DNA of 64,000 nucleotides from NCBI RefSeq assembly GCF_001010415.1, contig NZ_JPLE01000017.1, positions 67,176-131,175 of the forward strand, written 5' to 3'. A program made the position numbers and the translations under genes. Below the pieces are notes generated by a model that saw nothing but the letters and a program-made list of their open reading frames with translations, made no database searches and was not told where the DNA came from. Source of the stretch: Xanthomonas pisi DSM 18956. GTDB lineage: Bacteria; Pseudomonadota; Gammaproteobacteria; Xanthomonadales; Xanthomonadaceae. Position 1 is the stretch's first letter. Every line of letters starts with the position of its first letter. Below are positions 52,012-60,130 of this stretch, piece after piece.

Positions 52012-53218
52012 TTTCGGCCGTTCCCTTTTCGGCCGCGCCAAGCGCCCGCTCCAAATCCCCCCGCAAATCCCCCAAATCCTCAACCCCCACACTCAGCCGC
52101 ACCAGCGCATCGCTGATACCAAGCTGTTCGCGGCGAGCCACGGGAATCGAGGCGTGGGTCATGACGGCGGGATGGTTCACCAGGCTTTCCACACCGCCGA
52201 GCGATTCGGCCAGGGTGAACAGTTCGGTCTTTTCGCAGAAGCGCTTGGCTGCCTCAAACCCGCCCTTGAGCACGATCGAGACGATGCCGCCGAAGCCGGA
52301 CATCTGGCTTTTCGCAAGCGCATGCTGCGGGTGCGAGGCAAGGCCCGGATAGATAACCTTTTCAATCGCAGGGTGGGTTTCCAGCCACTGCGCCAGAGCC
52401 AGGGCGTTCTCGCAGTGCGCGCGCATGCGCAGCGGCAAGGTCTTCAATCCGCGCAAGGCGAGGAAGCTGTCGAACGGGCCTTGGACGCCGCCGATGGAGT
52501 TCTGCAGGAACGCCATCTGTTCGGCAAGCTCGGCATTATCGCCAACGACCGCGATGCCGCCGACCATGTCCGAGTGGCCGTTGAGGTACTTGGTGGCCGA
52601 ATGCACGACGATGTCCGCACCAAGGCCGAGCGGGCGCTGCAGCATCGGCGAGGCGAAGGTGTTGTCGACCACGATCAGCAGGCCGTGCTTGCGGGCGATG
52701 GCGGCAATCGCCGCGATGTCGACCAGCTTGAGCATCGGGTTGGTCGGGGTTTCGATCCAGACCATCTTGGTATCGGGACGAATTGCGGCTTCGAAAGCGC
52801 CCGGGTCGGTCAGGTCGACGAAGCTGAAATCCAGGCCGGCGGTGCGGCGACGCACGCGCTCGAACAGGCGGAAGGTGCCGCCATACAGGTCGTCCATCGC
52901 CACGACATGGCTGCCGGCATCCAGCAGTTCCATCACGGTGGACGTGGCGGCCATGCCCGAGGCAAACGCGAACGCGCGCGTGCCGCCTTCCAGCGCGGCA
53001 ACGCAGCGCTCGTAGGCAAAGCGCGTCGGATTATGCGTGCGCGAATACTCGAAGCCCTGATGTTCGCCGGGGCTGGACTGCGCGTAGGTGGACGTCGCAT
53101 AGATCGGCGGCATCACTGCGCCGGTGCTGGGATCTGGCGACTGCCCTCCATGGATCGCCAGCGTTGCATGCGCCAATGCGCGCTCGCCATCGTGGCCTTT
53201 GGTCGTGCTGTTGGACAT
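52004..53218 (-). CDS. metB: Cystathionine gamma-synthase/gamma-lyase
   Basis: PLP enzyme of 404 residues of the Cys/Met metabolism family, which joins cysteine and an activated homoserine to cystathionine or cleaves cystathionine. The internal aldimine lysine is K210 in HSATKYLNGHSDMVGG; also visible are YSRTHNPTRFAYERCVA, AFASGMAATSTVMELL and the C-terminal SLGGVESLVNHPAVMTH. The gene is traditionally called metB in Xanthomonas, where it borders the lipopolysaccharide locus. The presence of cystathionine beta-synthase next door suggests the gamma-lyase (reverse transsulfuration) reaction is also possible. Its stop lies inside the wzm start. Confidence 0.92.
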   Translation of the reverse strand: MSNSTTKGHDGERALAHATLAIHGGQSPDPSTGAVMPPIYATSTYAQSSPGEHQGFEYSRTHNPTRFAYERCVAALEGGTRAFAFASGMAATSTVMELLDAGSHVVAMDDLYGGTFRLFERVRRRTAGLDFSFVDLTDPGAFEAAIRPDTKMVWIETPTNPMLKLVDIAAIAAIARKHGLLIVVDNTFASPMLQRPLGLGADIVVHSATKYLNGHSDMVGGIAVVGDNAELAEQMAFLQNSIGGVQGPFDSFLALRGLKTLPLRMRAHCENALALAQWLETHPAIEKVIYPGLASHPQHALAKSQMSGFGGIVSIVLKGGFEAAKRFCEKTELFTLAESLGGVESLVNHPAVMTHASIPVARREQLGISDALVRLSVGVEDLGDLRGDLERALGAAEKGTAENA

Positions 53219-53268
53219 GGAGGTTCCCGGAAAAAGTGGGCGATTGTATCAAGCGGGTCTGAACGGCC

Positions 53269-53299
53269 AATGCCGCGCGCCTCAGCAGCGCGCGGCATT
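53269..53299 (-). terminator. Perfect 12-bp hairpin between the beta-synthase gene and metB
   Basis: Arms AATGCCGCGCGC (53269-53280) and GCGCGCGGCATT (53288-53299) pair perfectly around CTCAGCA, beginning seven bases after the beta-synthase stop. No U-run follows on the minus strand. It could attenuate or stabilise the upstream transcript before metB. Confidence 0.5.
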
Positions 53300-53305
53300 G
53301 CGCGG

Positions 53306-54676
53306 TCACTGCACGCGGCGGCGCAGATAGTTGAGCAGGTCGATGCGGGTGATCAGGCCGAGGAACTGCTTGCCATCCATGACGATGGCGACCTGGCCGC
53401 GATCGAACACCGGCAGCAGCGCTTCGATCGGCGATGCGACATCCAGGCGGTCGAGCTTGCTGACCATTGCGGTAGAAATCGGATCGCGAAAACGCGCTTC
53501 ATCGCCGTACACATGCAGCAGCACGTCGCTCTCGTCGACGATGCCGACCAGTTCGCCGTCGTCGATCACCGGCAGCTGCGACACGTCATACAGCTTCATG
53601 CGCTGATAGGCGGTGGTCAGCAGGTCCTTCGGGCCTACCACCACGGTATCGCGCTTGTTGTACGGGCGCAGGATCAGGTCGCGCAGGTCGCCGTGTTGCG
53701 GGCGTTCCAGGAAGCCGTTGTCGAGCATCCAGTAGTCGTTGTACATCTTCGACAGATACTTGTTGCCGGTATCGCAGACGAACACCAGCACGCGCTTGGG
53801 CGTTGTCTGCTCGCGGCAATACTTCAGCGCCGCAGCCAGCAAGGTGCCGGTGGACGAGCCGCCGAGGACGCCCTCCTTGGCCAGCAGCTCGCGCGCGGTG
53901 TGGAAGCTTTCGGCATCGCTGATCGAATAGGCCTTCTTGACCCGGGTGAAGTCAGAGATGTCCGGCAGAAAATCTTCACCGATGCCTTCGACCAGCCAGC
54001 TGCCGGACTTCTCGCTGACCGTCCCTTCCTCGATGTACTGGGTCAGGATCGAACCCACCGGGTCGGCCAATACCAGCTCGGTGTGCGGCGAAGCGGTCGC
54101 AAAGGCGCGCGACAGGCCGGTCATGGTGCCGGAGCTGCCGCAGCCGAACACGATCGCGTCCAGCTGGCCGTCCATCTGCGCCAGGATTTCCGGACCGGTC
54201 CCGAATTCGTGCGCGGCCGGGTTGTCCGGGTTGCCGAACTGATTGATGAAATACGCGCCAGGAGTCTCGGCGGCGATCTTGGCGGCCAGGTCCTGGTAAT
54301 ACTCCGGGTGGCCCTTGGCCACGTCCGACCGGGTCAGCACCACATTGGCGCCCATGGCCTTGAGATTGAAGATCTTCTCGCGGCTCATCTTGTCCGGCAC
54401 CACCAGGATCAGCTGGTAGCCCTTCTGCTGCGCCACCAGGGCCAGACCCAGGCCGGTGTTGCCGGCGGTGCCTTCCACGAGTGTGGCGCCGGGCTTGAGA
54501 TCGCCGCGCCGTTCGGCCGCTTCGATCATCGACAGGCCGATGCGATCCTTGATCGATCCGCCGGGATTGTTCGCCTCCAGCTTGAGGAACAGCTCGCAGA
54601 CACCGGTGTCCAGGCGCTGGGCCTTGACGATCGGCGTGTTGCCAATCAGTTCGAGTACGGAGGAATGAATCGCCAT
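53306..54676 (-). CDS. Cystathionine beta-synthase with regulatory CBS domains
   Basis: PLP enzyme of 456 residues that condenses homocysteine with serine to form cystathionine, the first step of reverse transsulfuration. The PLP lysine is K43 in NNPGGSIKDRIGLSMIE; the phosphate loop GTAGNTGLGLALV and the C-terminal-side VFGCGSSGTMTGLSRAF are intact. A pair of CBS domains (about residues 335-456, DLLTTAYQRMKLYDVSQLPV onward) could bind an adenosyl ligand for regulation, as in the eukaryotic enzymes. No heme-binding N-terminal extension is present. It lies upstream of metB on the same strand, so the two form a sulfur-amino-acid pair. Confidence 0.93.
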   Translation of the reverse strand: MAIHSSVLELIGNTPIVKAQRLDTGVCELFLKLEANNPGGSIKDRIGLSMIEAAERRGDLKPGATLVEGTAGNTGLGLALVAQQKGYQLILVVPDKMSREKIFNLKAMGANVVLTRSDVAKGHPEYYQDLAAKIAAETPGAYFINQFGNPDNPAAHEFGTGPEILAQMDGQLDAIVFGCGSSGTMTGLSRAFATASPHTELVLADPVGSILTQYIEEGTVSEKSGSWLVEGIGEDFLPDISDFTRVKKAYSISDAESFHTARELLAKEGVLGGSSTGTLLAAALKYCREQTTPKRVLVFVCDTGNKYLSKMYNDYWMLDNGFLERPQHGDLRDLILRPYNKRDTVVVGPKDLLTTAYQRMKLYDVSQLPVIDDGELVGIVDESDVLLHVYGDEARFRDPISTAMVSKLDRLDVASPIEALLPVFDRGQVAIVMDGKQFLGLITRIDLLNYLRRRVQ

Positions 54677-54914
54677 CGGGATATCGTCGCTGCGCCGCGC
54701 GGGCTAGACCGGTCATTATCCGACGAACCGCCGGGGAATGCTCATCCAGGCGGGAAACGATCGTGCTCGCCTATGAACGAGCGTGCTCAACTGCTCAAAA
54801 CACTGGCGCGTGGCGGCGCGGGCATCGGTCAAAACAAGGACGCGGACGGTGGCAAGCCGACGAGGAGGCCGCCACCGCCCGCGACGGTGAACTTGTTCTG
54901 ACGGTGGGGAAGGA

Positions 54915-55133
54915 TCAGTGCGTGAGCTGGTCGTACATCCGGGTGAGCTTTTCCTTGGCCTGCAATTTTTCGCGTTTCATCTGGCCCAAGGTCACATCGT
55001 CGATGGGGAGTACCCCAAGTTCGGCATCCATGCATTTCTTGTTCAAGAGCTTGTGGCGTTGGTACAGCTGCTTGAACTCGGGATCGGACTTGATCAATGC
55101 GTCGATTTCGGTCTGCGGTTGCCCTTCGAACAT
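54915..55133 (-). CDS. DUF465 (YdcH-like) small protein
   Basis: Protein of 72 residues, all helical, matching the YdcH/DUF465 group: IKSDPEFKQLYQRHKLLNKK and DVTLGQMKREKLQAKEKL are the family's two helices, which form a short antiparallel coiled coil. It is cytosolic with no signal. GAGG lies ahead of the ATG at 55133. The function of the family is unknown. It precedes the cystathionine beta-synthase gene on the same strand, separated by about 240 bases in which I see no further gene. Confidence 0.88.
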   Translation of the reverse strand: MFEGQPQTEIDALIKSDPEFKQLYQRHKLLNKKCMDAELGVLPIDDVTLGQMKREKLQAKEKLTRMYDQLTH

Positions 55134-55486
55134 GGCGTTACCTCCTTCACTTAAAACAAGAACGCCCCGGCCGCGAACGGCACAGGGCGCTGCTTGGGAA
55201 TGGAAGACCCGCGAGTCGCGTTGGCAAAGGTCATCACGGTAGACGCACTGGTAAACCCACTACCTGTTGCAACTGCGTGCGTCGCTGCGTGCCCTTGCGT
55301 CACTGACCCGGCCCTCCGTACTTTCCGGGCGGCGGAGTTGCTGCCCGGAGGTACGACCCTACGCCGGTCGCGGAGGGGGTTCAAGGCCGGAACGGCTGCT
55401 TTTGCCGTTCCTTGCGTCAATCAGTGACCGCGGTTCAACCGGGCGTCATGCCCGGGTTAAAAGGCCTTAACTTCCAACCACTTGCA
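55134..55486. other. Intergenic region with hairpins, no confident gene
   Basis: This 350-base stretch holds several inverted repeats. GGAACGGC and GCCGTTCC pair across TGCTTTT near 55389-55411. AACCGGGC (55437-55444) faces GCCCGGGTT (55450-55458), close to the 3' end of the OmpA-like gene. A minus-strand open frame of 89 codons (55151-55420) exists, but its translation matches no family I know. A repeat or decayed mobile remnant is possible. Confidence 0.45.
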
Positions 55487-56377
55487 TTATGGAGCGACAA
55501 CGACCTCGGCCGCGCGCGTCTTGCTGGCGGCACCCTTGCTGCCACTGACCTGCAACCGCGATCCCGCAACGCCGCCGGCGACCAACGCATCGCGAAGCGC
55601 CTCGGCACGCTTCTTGGCCACGCCTGCATCGCTGTCGAAGCCCACGATGCTGACCCGGCCCTTCTTGCCGATGTTGAGATACTCGGCCAGCGCCTTGGCC
55701 TGCCCGGCGGCATCGCCAGACAACGCCGCCTTGCCGCCGAACGCACCACTACCCAGCGAGAACACTTCGCCGCGGCTGTCCACCTTGGACGACGGCAGCT
55801 TGGCCCCTGCCACCAGTTCGGCCTCCTCGTGCGCCAGCTGGAGCGCCTTCTGCTGGGCGGCGTTGAGCTTGGCCGTCTGCTTGCCGGCCACATTGGTCAG
55901 CGCCAGCTCGGCATCCTGGCGGGCCAGGGTTTCCTGTTCGGCGGCCTGACGCATGCGCTCGGCCTCCTCGGCCTGAATCTGCGCCTGCACACGCAGACGC
56001 TCGGCCTCCTGCCGGGCGCGCGAGGCGTCACGGCGGCTGGCTTCGATCAGCAGGTCGTTGCGGGTGCCTTCCAGGCGGTCGAGCTCGCGCCGTGCCAGCG
56101 CGGTGCGGGCGGTGAGCTCGGCGATCTCGACCCGGCGGTCGGCCAGAAACACCAGCTCATCGCGGTCGCGCCGCTTGGCCTCGGCCAGCGCGGCCACGGT
56201 CTGTTGGGCCTGCAGGCGCTCGTAGCGGGCCAGGTCGCCGGTCTGCGGGTCGTTCTGCAGCGCCGCCAGGCGCCGATTGAGCGCGTCGGCCTGCGGGTCG
56301 TCCTTGGCCGCCATCGCCAGCGACGGCAGCGTGGCCAGGCTCAGCACACCGATATAAAGGAAGGGGCGCAATTTCAT
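55487..56377 (-). CDS. Exported coiled-coil protein with OmpA-like C-terminal domain
   Basis: Protein of 296 residues with a signal peptide (cleaved near LAMAAKDD). A long alanine/glutamate/arginine-rich helical region (about residues 30-200) is predicted coiled coil. The C-terminal OmpA-like domain runs from about residue 205: GEVFSLGSGAFGGKAAL, LAEYLNIGKKGRVSIVGFDSDAG and KKRAEALRDALVAGGVAGSR. The last of these is the peptidoglycan-binding helix, although the usual GHTDxxG motif is altered to GFDSDAG. It likely bridges envelope layers. Its ATG overlaps the stop of the upstream DUF4398 gene by four bases, so the pair is translationally coupled. Confidence 0.85.
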   Translation of the reverse strand: MKLRPFLYIGVLSLATLPSLAMAAKDDPQADALNRRLAALQNDPQTGDLARYERLQAQQTVAALAEAKRRDRDELVFLADRRVEIAELTARTALARRELDRLEGTRNDLLIEASRRDASRARQEAERLRVQAQIQAEEAERMRQAAEQETLARQDAELALTNVAGKQTAKLNAAQQKALQLAHEEAELVAGAKLPSSKVDSRGEVFSLGSGAFGGKAALSGDAAGQAKALAEYLNIGKKGRVSIVGFDSDAGVAKKRAEALRDALVAGGVAGSRLQVSGSKGAASKTRAAEVVVAP

Positions 56378-56757
56378 CGGCCGCTCTCCCCGGTGTTGAG
56401 GCTGTTCTGCAGCTGCGCCACTTCCTTGCGCCGTTGCTCCAGCTGGGCGCTGACCACGGCCTCTTCGCTGCGCGCCTTGGCCAGATCGGCATCGGCGGCG
56501 GCGCGCAGGGCGATCTGCGGGACCTGCTTGCGCTGGCGCTTGTCCAGCTGTGCCTGCTGGGCCTGCATCAGTTCCTGGCGGGCCAGGTTGACCAGATCCG
56601 GGGCGTATTGGTCGGCATCGGCCTGGGTGGCGCGTTGCACGGCCTGTTCGGCGGCGGTGAGCTCCGGTGCCACCTGGGCGGCGGCCGGAGAGGAAAGAAC
56701 CATGAAACAGGCGATGCCATACAGGGATCGCCGCAAGTATGCGAAGCTAGCCGTCAT
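56374..56757 (-). CDS. DUF4398 exported protein
   Basis: Protein of 127 residues with an N-terminal signal or anchor (LYGIACFMVLSSPAAAQVAP) followed by one helical domain typical of DUF4398: TAAEQAVQRATQADADQYAP, LVNLARQELMQAQQAQLDK and VVSAQLEQRRKEVAQLQ. No lipobox Cys is visible. DUF4398 proteins are commonly encoded next to an OmpA-like protein, as here, and the helical parts of both may interact. It is divergent from pilU, with about 100 bases between. Confidence 0.83.
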   Translation of the reverse strand: MTASFAYLRRSLYGIACFMVLSSPAAAQVAPELTAAEQAVQRATQADADQYAPDLVNLARQELMQAQQAQLDKRQRKQVPQIALRAAADADLAKARSEEAVVSAQLEQRRKEVAQLQNSLNTGESGR

Positions 56758-56856
56758 TAGGGGAGCCGTAGCGAGGAAGTCTCGAGCACGGCCATTGTCG
56801 GAAGCCTGCGGCGGACTTGCAACGAGACGCTGCTGTTTGTTGGGGAACCATTGCGC

Positions 56857-57990
56857 ATGGATATCGGCTACTTCCTGAAGCTGATGACCGAAAAGAATGC
56901 CTCGGACATGTTCTTGACCACCGGCGCGCCGGTGTACATCAAGATCGAAGGCAAGCTCTACCCGCTCGGCAATACGGGGTTGCCGCCGGGGATGGTCAAG
57001 AAAATCGCTTACTCATTGATGGACGAAGGCCAGGTACCGCAGTTCGAGCGCGAGCTCGAGCTCAACATGGCCATCGCCCTGCCCGACGCCGGCCGCTTCC
57101 GCGTGAACGTGTTCAAGCAGCGCGGCGAGGTGGGCATGGTGATCCGCGCCATCCGCAGCCGGATCCCGAGCATCGAAGAGCTCAACCTGCCGCAGGTACT
57201 CAAGGACGTCATCATGACCCCGCGCGGGCTGGTGCTGGTGGTCGGTTCGACCGGCTCCGGCAAGTCGACCTCGCTGGCCTCGATGATCGACCACCGCAAC
57301 AGCACCACCACCGGGCACATCCTCACCATCGAGGACCCGATCGAATATCTGCACAAGCACAAGATGTCGATCGTGAACCAGCGCGAGGTGGGCCTGGACA
57401 CGCACGCCTTCCAGAGCGCGCTGAAGAACGCGATGCGCGAAGCGCCGGACGTGATCCTGATCGGCGAAATCCTGGATGCCGAGACCATGGAGGCGGCGAT
57501 CGCCTTCGCCGAGACCGGCCACCTATGCCTGGCCACGTTGCACTCCAACAACGCTGACCAGACCATCGAACGCATCCTCAATTTCTTTCCGGAAAGCGCG
57601 CACAAGAACGTGCTGATGAACCTGGCGCTGAATCTGCGCGCAGTGGTCTCGCAGCGCCTGGTCAAGGGCGTGGATGGTCGCCGTCGCCCGGCCACCGAAG
57701 TGCTGCTCAATACCCCGATGATCCGCGACCTGCTGCGTCGCGGCCAGGTACACGAGGTCAAGGCGGCGATGGAAGAATCGCTGGAGGAAGGCATGCAGAC
57801 CTTCGACCAATGTCTGTTCCGCATGGTCAAATCGGGGGAAATCGAGCAGGAGGAAGCGCTGCGCGCCGCCGACTCGCGCGACGGCCTGGCGCTGAAGTTC
57901 CGGCTGTCCGAAGGCGGCTCCGGCGAGCACGACCCGTATGCGGATTACGAAGTGGCCTCGGCCCCGAAGATCAGTCACGGGTTCATCTGA
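56857..57990 (+). CDS. pilU: Type IV pilus retraction-associated ATPase PilU
   Basis: Hexameric motor ATPase of 377 residues of the PilT/PilU group that acts at the inner-membrane base of type IV pili. It has the N-terminal PAS-like region NASDMFLTTGAPVYIKIEGK, Walker A GSTGSGKST (from residue 130), the Asp-box TIEDPIEYLHKHK, Walker B-like APDVILIGEILDAETMEAAI, and the His-box ETGHLCLATLHSNNADQTI. PilU usually assists PilT in retraction and twitching motility. No pilT is present in this window. The ATG at 56857 has GGGGA upstream. The C-terminal extension (SEGGSGEHDPYADYE) is PilU-like and absent from PilT. Confidence 0.93.
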   Translation: MDIGYFLKLMTEKNASDMFLTTGAPVYIKIEGKLYPLGNTGLPPGMVKKIAYSLMDEGQVPQFERELELNMAIALPDAGRFRVNVFKQRGEVGMVIRAIRSRIPSIEELNLPQVLKDVIMTPRGLVLVVGSTGSGKSTSLASMIDHRNSTTTGHILTIEDPIEYLHKHKMSIVNQREVGLDTHAFQSALKNAMREAPDVILIGEILDAETMEAAIAFAETGHLCLATLHSNNADQTIERILNFFPESAHKNVLMNLALNLRAVVSQRLVKGVDGRRRPATEVLLNTPMIRDLLRRGQVHEVKAAMEESLEEGMQTFDQCLFRMVKSGEIEQEEALRAADSRDGLALKFRLSEGGSGEHDPYADYEVASAPKISHGFI

Positions 57991-58084
57991 TCGGTCGGGT
58001 CGCCAGAAACGCCAGGCGGCCGCACGGATCAGCCCTGGCTGTCGGCGCTACGTGTTCCCAGCGTGTTGCCGCTGGCACAAGCTC

Positions 58085-58396
58085 CCTCATCCGGCGCTGC
58101 GCGCCACCTTCTCCCGCTTGCGGGAGAAGGATGATTGACGGCCTCCCGCTTGCGGGAGAAGGCAGGTCGGCGGCCGTGCGATGCTTCTGGGGTGCCGGCT
58201 CCGAACCCTTCAAACTTGCATTACGACCGCTGCCTGGCGTGGCGATATCCGCCAGGAGCGGATGGGTGGCTGATTGCCCTTCTCCCGTACCACGGGAGAA
58301 GCTGCCCAAAGAGTGGATGGGCGGCTGCCTTTCTCCCATACCACGCTAGAAGGTGCCCGAAGGTTGATTGCCCTTCTCCCGTACCACGGGAGAAGG
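58085..58396. repeat. Cluster of five CTTCTCCCG palindromes, including element copy B
   Basis: Palindromes with CTTCTCCCG/CGGGAGAAG-type arms occur at 58107-58130, 58141-58163, 58279-58301, 58329-58352 (degenerate, GCTAGAAG) and 58372-58396. The first is preceded by CCTCATCCGGCGCTGCGCGC (58085-58104), making it an inverted copy of the element at 15803-15850. Later units share the spacer words GTACCACG and TGCCCGAAGG. The cluster lies between pilU and the convergent isomerase gene, where it could end transcription from both sides. Confidence 0.85.
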
Positions 58397-58434
58397 TGCC
58401 CGAAGGGCGGATGAGGGCTGCAGCGTGTTTACCC

Positions 58435-59097
58435 TCACGCCACCGCATCGACCTGCATTTCAGGCCGTGCCGCATCGAAGGCCGGTAACGCCAGGCAGGC
58501 CTGCTCGATGCGTCGCAGGGTCGGATACGGCGCCAGATCGACGTCGAACCGATGCGCGTTGTAGAGCTGCGGGATCAGCACGCAATCGGCCAGGCCCGGC
58601 GTGTCGCCATGACAGAACGTGCCGGTGTGCGGATCGCTGGCCAATCGGGATTCCAGCGCCGCAAAGCCATGCCGCATCCAATGCTGCGTCCAGTCCTGGC
58701 GTTGCGCGGCATCCACTTGCCAGGTGCGTTCGAGGAACTGGGTGACGCGCAGATTGTTGAGCGGATGCACATCGCAGGCAATGACCTGGGCCAGCGCGCG
58801 CACGCGGGCGCGGTCGGCCGGGGCTGCCGGCAATAGCTGCGCGCTGTCCGCAAAGGCCTCTTCCAGATAGTCCAGAATCGCCAGCGACTGCGGAATCACC
58901 ACCGCGCCGTGGCGCAGCGTTGGTACCAGCTGCTGCGGGTTGAGCTGCGCATAGCTTGCAGCATGCTGCTCCCCGCCGTCGCGCACCAGATGCACCGGAT
59001 GGGTGACATAGGCCAGCGACTTCAGATGCAGCCCGATGCGCACGCGATACGCCGCGCTCGAACGCCAGTACGAAAACAGCTCCAGCGCCGCGCTCAT
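58435..59097 (-). CDS. maiA: Maleylacetoacetate isomerase
   Basis: Zeta-class glutathione transferase of 220 residues that isomerises maleylacetoacetate to fumarylacetoacetate in tyrosine breakdown. The active-site SSxxxRxR motif is seen in YWRSSAAYRVRIGLHLK (Ser13-Ser14), with LNPQQLVPTL and PQSLAILDYLEE forming the glutathione site, and HWMRHGFAALE and LADCVLIPQLYNAHRFDVD in the C-terminal helical domain. It stands 43 bases downstream of the fumarylacetoacetase gene on the same strand; together they carry the last two steps of the homogentisate pathway. Confidence 0.93.
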   Translation of the reverse strand: MSAALELFSYWRSSAAYRVRIGLHLKSLAYVTHPVHLVRDGGEQHAASYAQLNPQQLVPTLRHGAVVIPQSLAILDYLEEAFADSAQLLPAAPADRARVRALAQVIACDVHPLNNLRVTQFLERTWQVDAAQRQDWTQHWMRHGFAALESRLASDPHTGTFCHGDTPGLADCVLIPQLYNAHRFDVDLAPYPTLRRIEQACLALPAFDAARPEMQVDAVA

Positions 59098-59140
59098 GCC
59101 CGCCCGCCGGTGACCGCGCCCGCCGGCAGGACGCTGCGCG

Positions 59141-60130
59141 TCATGGCAAGGGCTGCCGTTCGACGCGCTGCTCGATCGCACCGAAGACGCTGGCGCCGCC
59201 GGCATCGAACATCTCGATCCGCACCACATCGCCGAACGCCATGAACGGCGTGCTCGGCTTGCCATCGCGCAAGGTCTCGACCACGCGCTGTTCGGCGAAG
59301 CACGACGCGCCCAGCGTGGTGTCTTCGTTGGCGATGGTGCCGGACCCGACGATCGTGCCGGCCGACAACGGGCGGGTCTTGGCGGCATGGGCGATCAGCT
59401 GGGCGAAATCGAACTGCATGTCGTTGCCCGCCTCCGGCGCACCGAACCAGGCGCCGTTGACATGGGTCACCAGCGGCAGATGGACCTTGCTGTCGCGCCA
59501 GGCATCGCCCAGCTCGTCGGGGGTGACGAACACCGGCGACAGCGCCGAGCGCGGCTTGGACTGCACGAACCCAAACCCCTTGGCGAGCTCGGCCGGGATC
59601 AGGTTGCGCAGCGAGACATCATTGACCAGGCCGATCAGCTGGATATGCGCGGCCGCCTGTTCGGGCGATGCGCCCATCGGCACGTCGTCGGTGATCACCA
59701 CGATCTCCGCTTCCAGATCGATGCCGTACTCCTCGCTGATCACCTTGATGGCGTCGCGCGGGCCGTAGAAGCCGGCGCTGGTGGCCTGGTACATCAGCGG
59801 GTCGGTGTAGAAGCTCTCCGGCACCTCGGCGTTGCGCGCGCGCCGCACGCGCTCGACATGCGGCAGGTACGCGCTGCCATCGACGAACTCGTATGCGCGC
59901 GGGAGCGGCGCGGCCAGTGCCTGCTGATCCAGATCGAAGACGCCATCGGCGCTGCCCTCGTCGAGCGCGGCAGACAGGGCGTTCAACCGTGGCGCGACGT
60001 TGCTCCAGTCTTCCAGCGCGCGCTGCAGCGTCGGCGCGATGCCGGTGGCATGCACGGCCTTGCTCAGGTCGCGCGAGACCACGATCAGGCTGCCATCGCG
60101 GCCGCCTTCCTTCAGGGAACCTAGCTTCAT
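59141..60130 (-). CDS. Fumarylacetoacetate hydrolase family protein
   Basis: Enzyme of 329 residues of the FAH superfamily, cleaving a C-C bond to give fumarate and acetoacetate at the end of tyrosine degradation. Family features include PLMYQATSAGFYGPRDAIKV, DLEAEIVVITDDVPMGASPE with the acidic metal ligands, LVNDVSLRNLIPAELAKGFG, SALSPVFVTPDELGDAW and GSGTIANEDTTLGASC. The ATG at 60130 begins the conserved MKLGSLKEGG; another in-frame ATG lies six bases upstream. Adjacent maiA supports the tyrosine pathway, although homogentisate dioxygenase is not in this window. Confidence 0.9.
   Translation of the reverse strand: MKLGSLKEGGRDGSLIVVSRDLSKAVHATGIAPTLQRALEDWSNVAPRLNALSAALDEGSADGVFDLDQQALAAPLPRAYEFVDGSAYLPHVERVRRARNAEVPESFYTDPLMYQATSAGFYGPRDAIKVISEEYGIDLEAEIVVITDDVPMGASPEQAAAHIQLIGLVNDVSLRNLIPAELAKGFGFVQSKPRSALSPVFVTPDELGDAWRDSKVHLPLVTHVNGAWFGAPEAGNDMQFDFAQLIAHAAKTRPLSAGTIVGSGTIANEDTTLGASCFAEQRVVETLRDGKPSTPFMAFGDVVRIEMFDAGGASVFGAIEQRVERQPLP

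Noticed and set aside
52154-54901. Open frame of 915 codons on the + strand opposite metB and the beta-synthase gene
   Set aside because: It covers two secure PLP enzymes encoded on the minus strand and the spacer between them; the translation is low-complexity and without domains.
58085-58396. Possible CRISPR array
   Set aside because: The repeats are short palindromes with unequal spacing and related spacers, and no cas gene is nearby.
57983-58475. Short open frames running through the palindromic cluster
   Set aside because: Their translations simply reflect the repeats and have no independent support.
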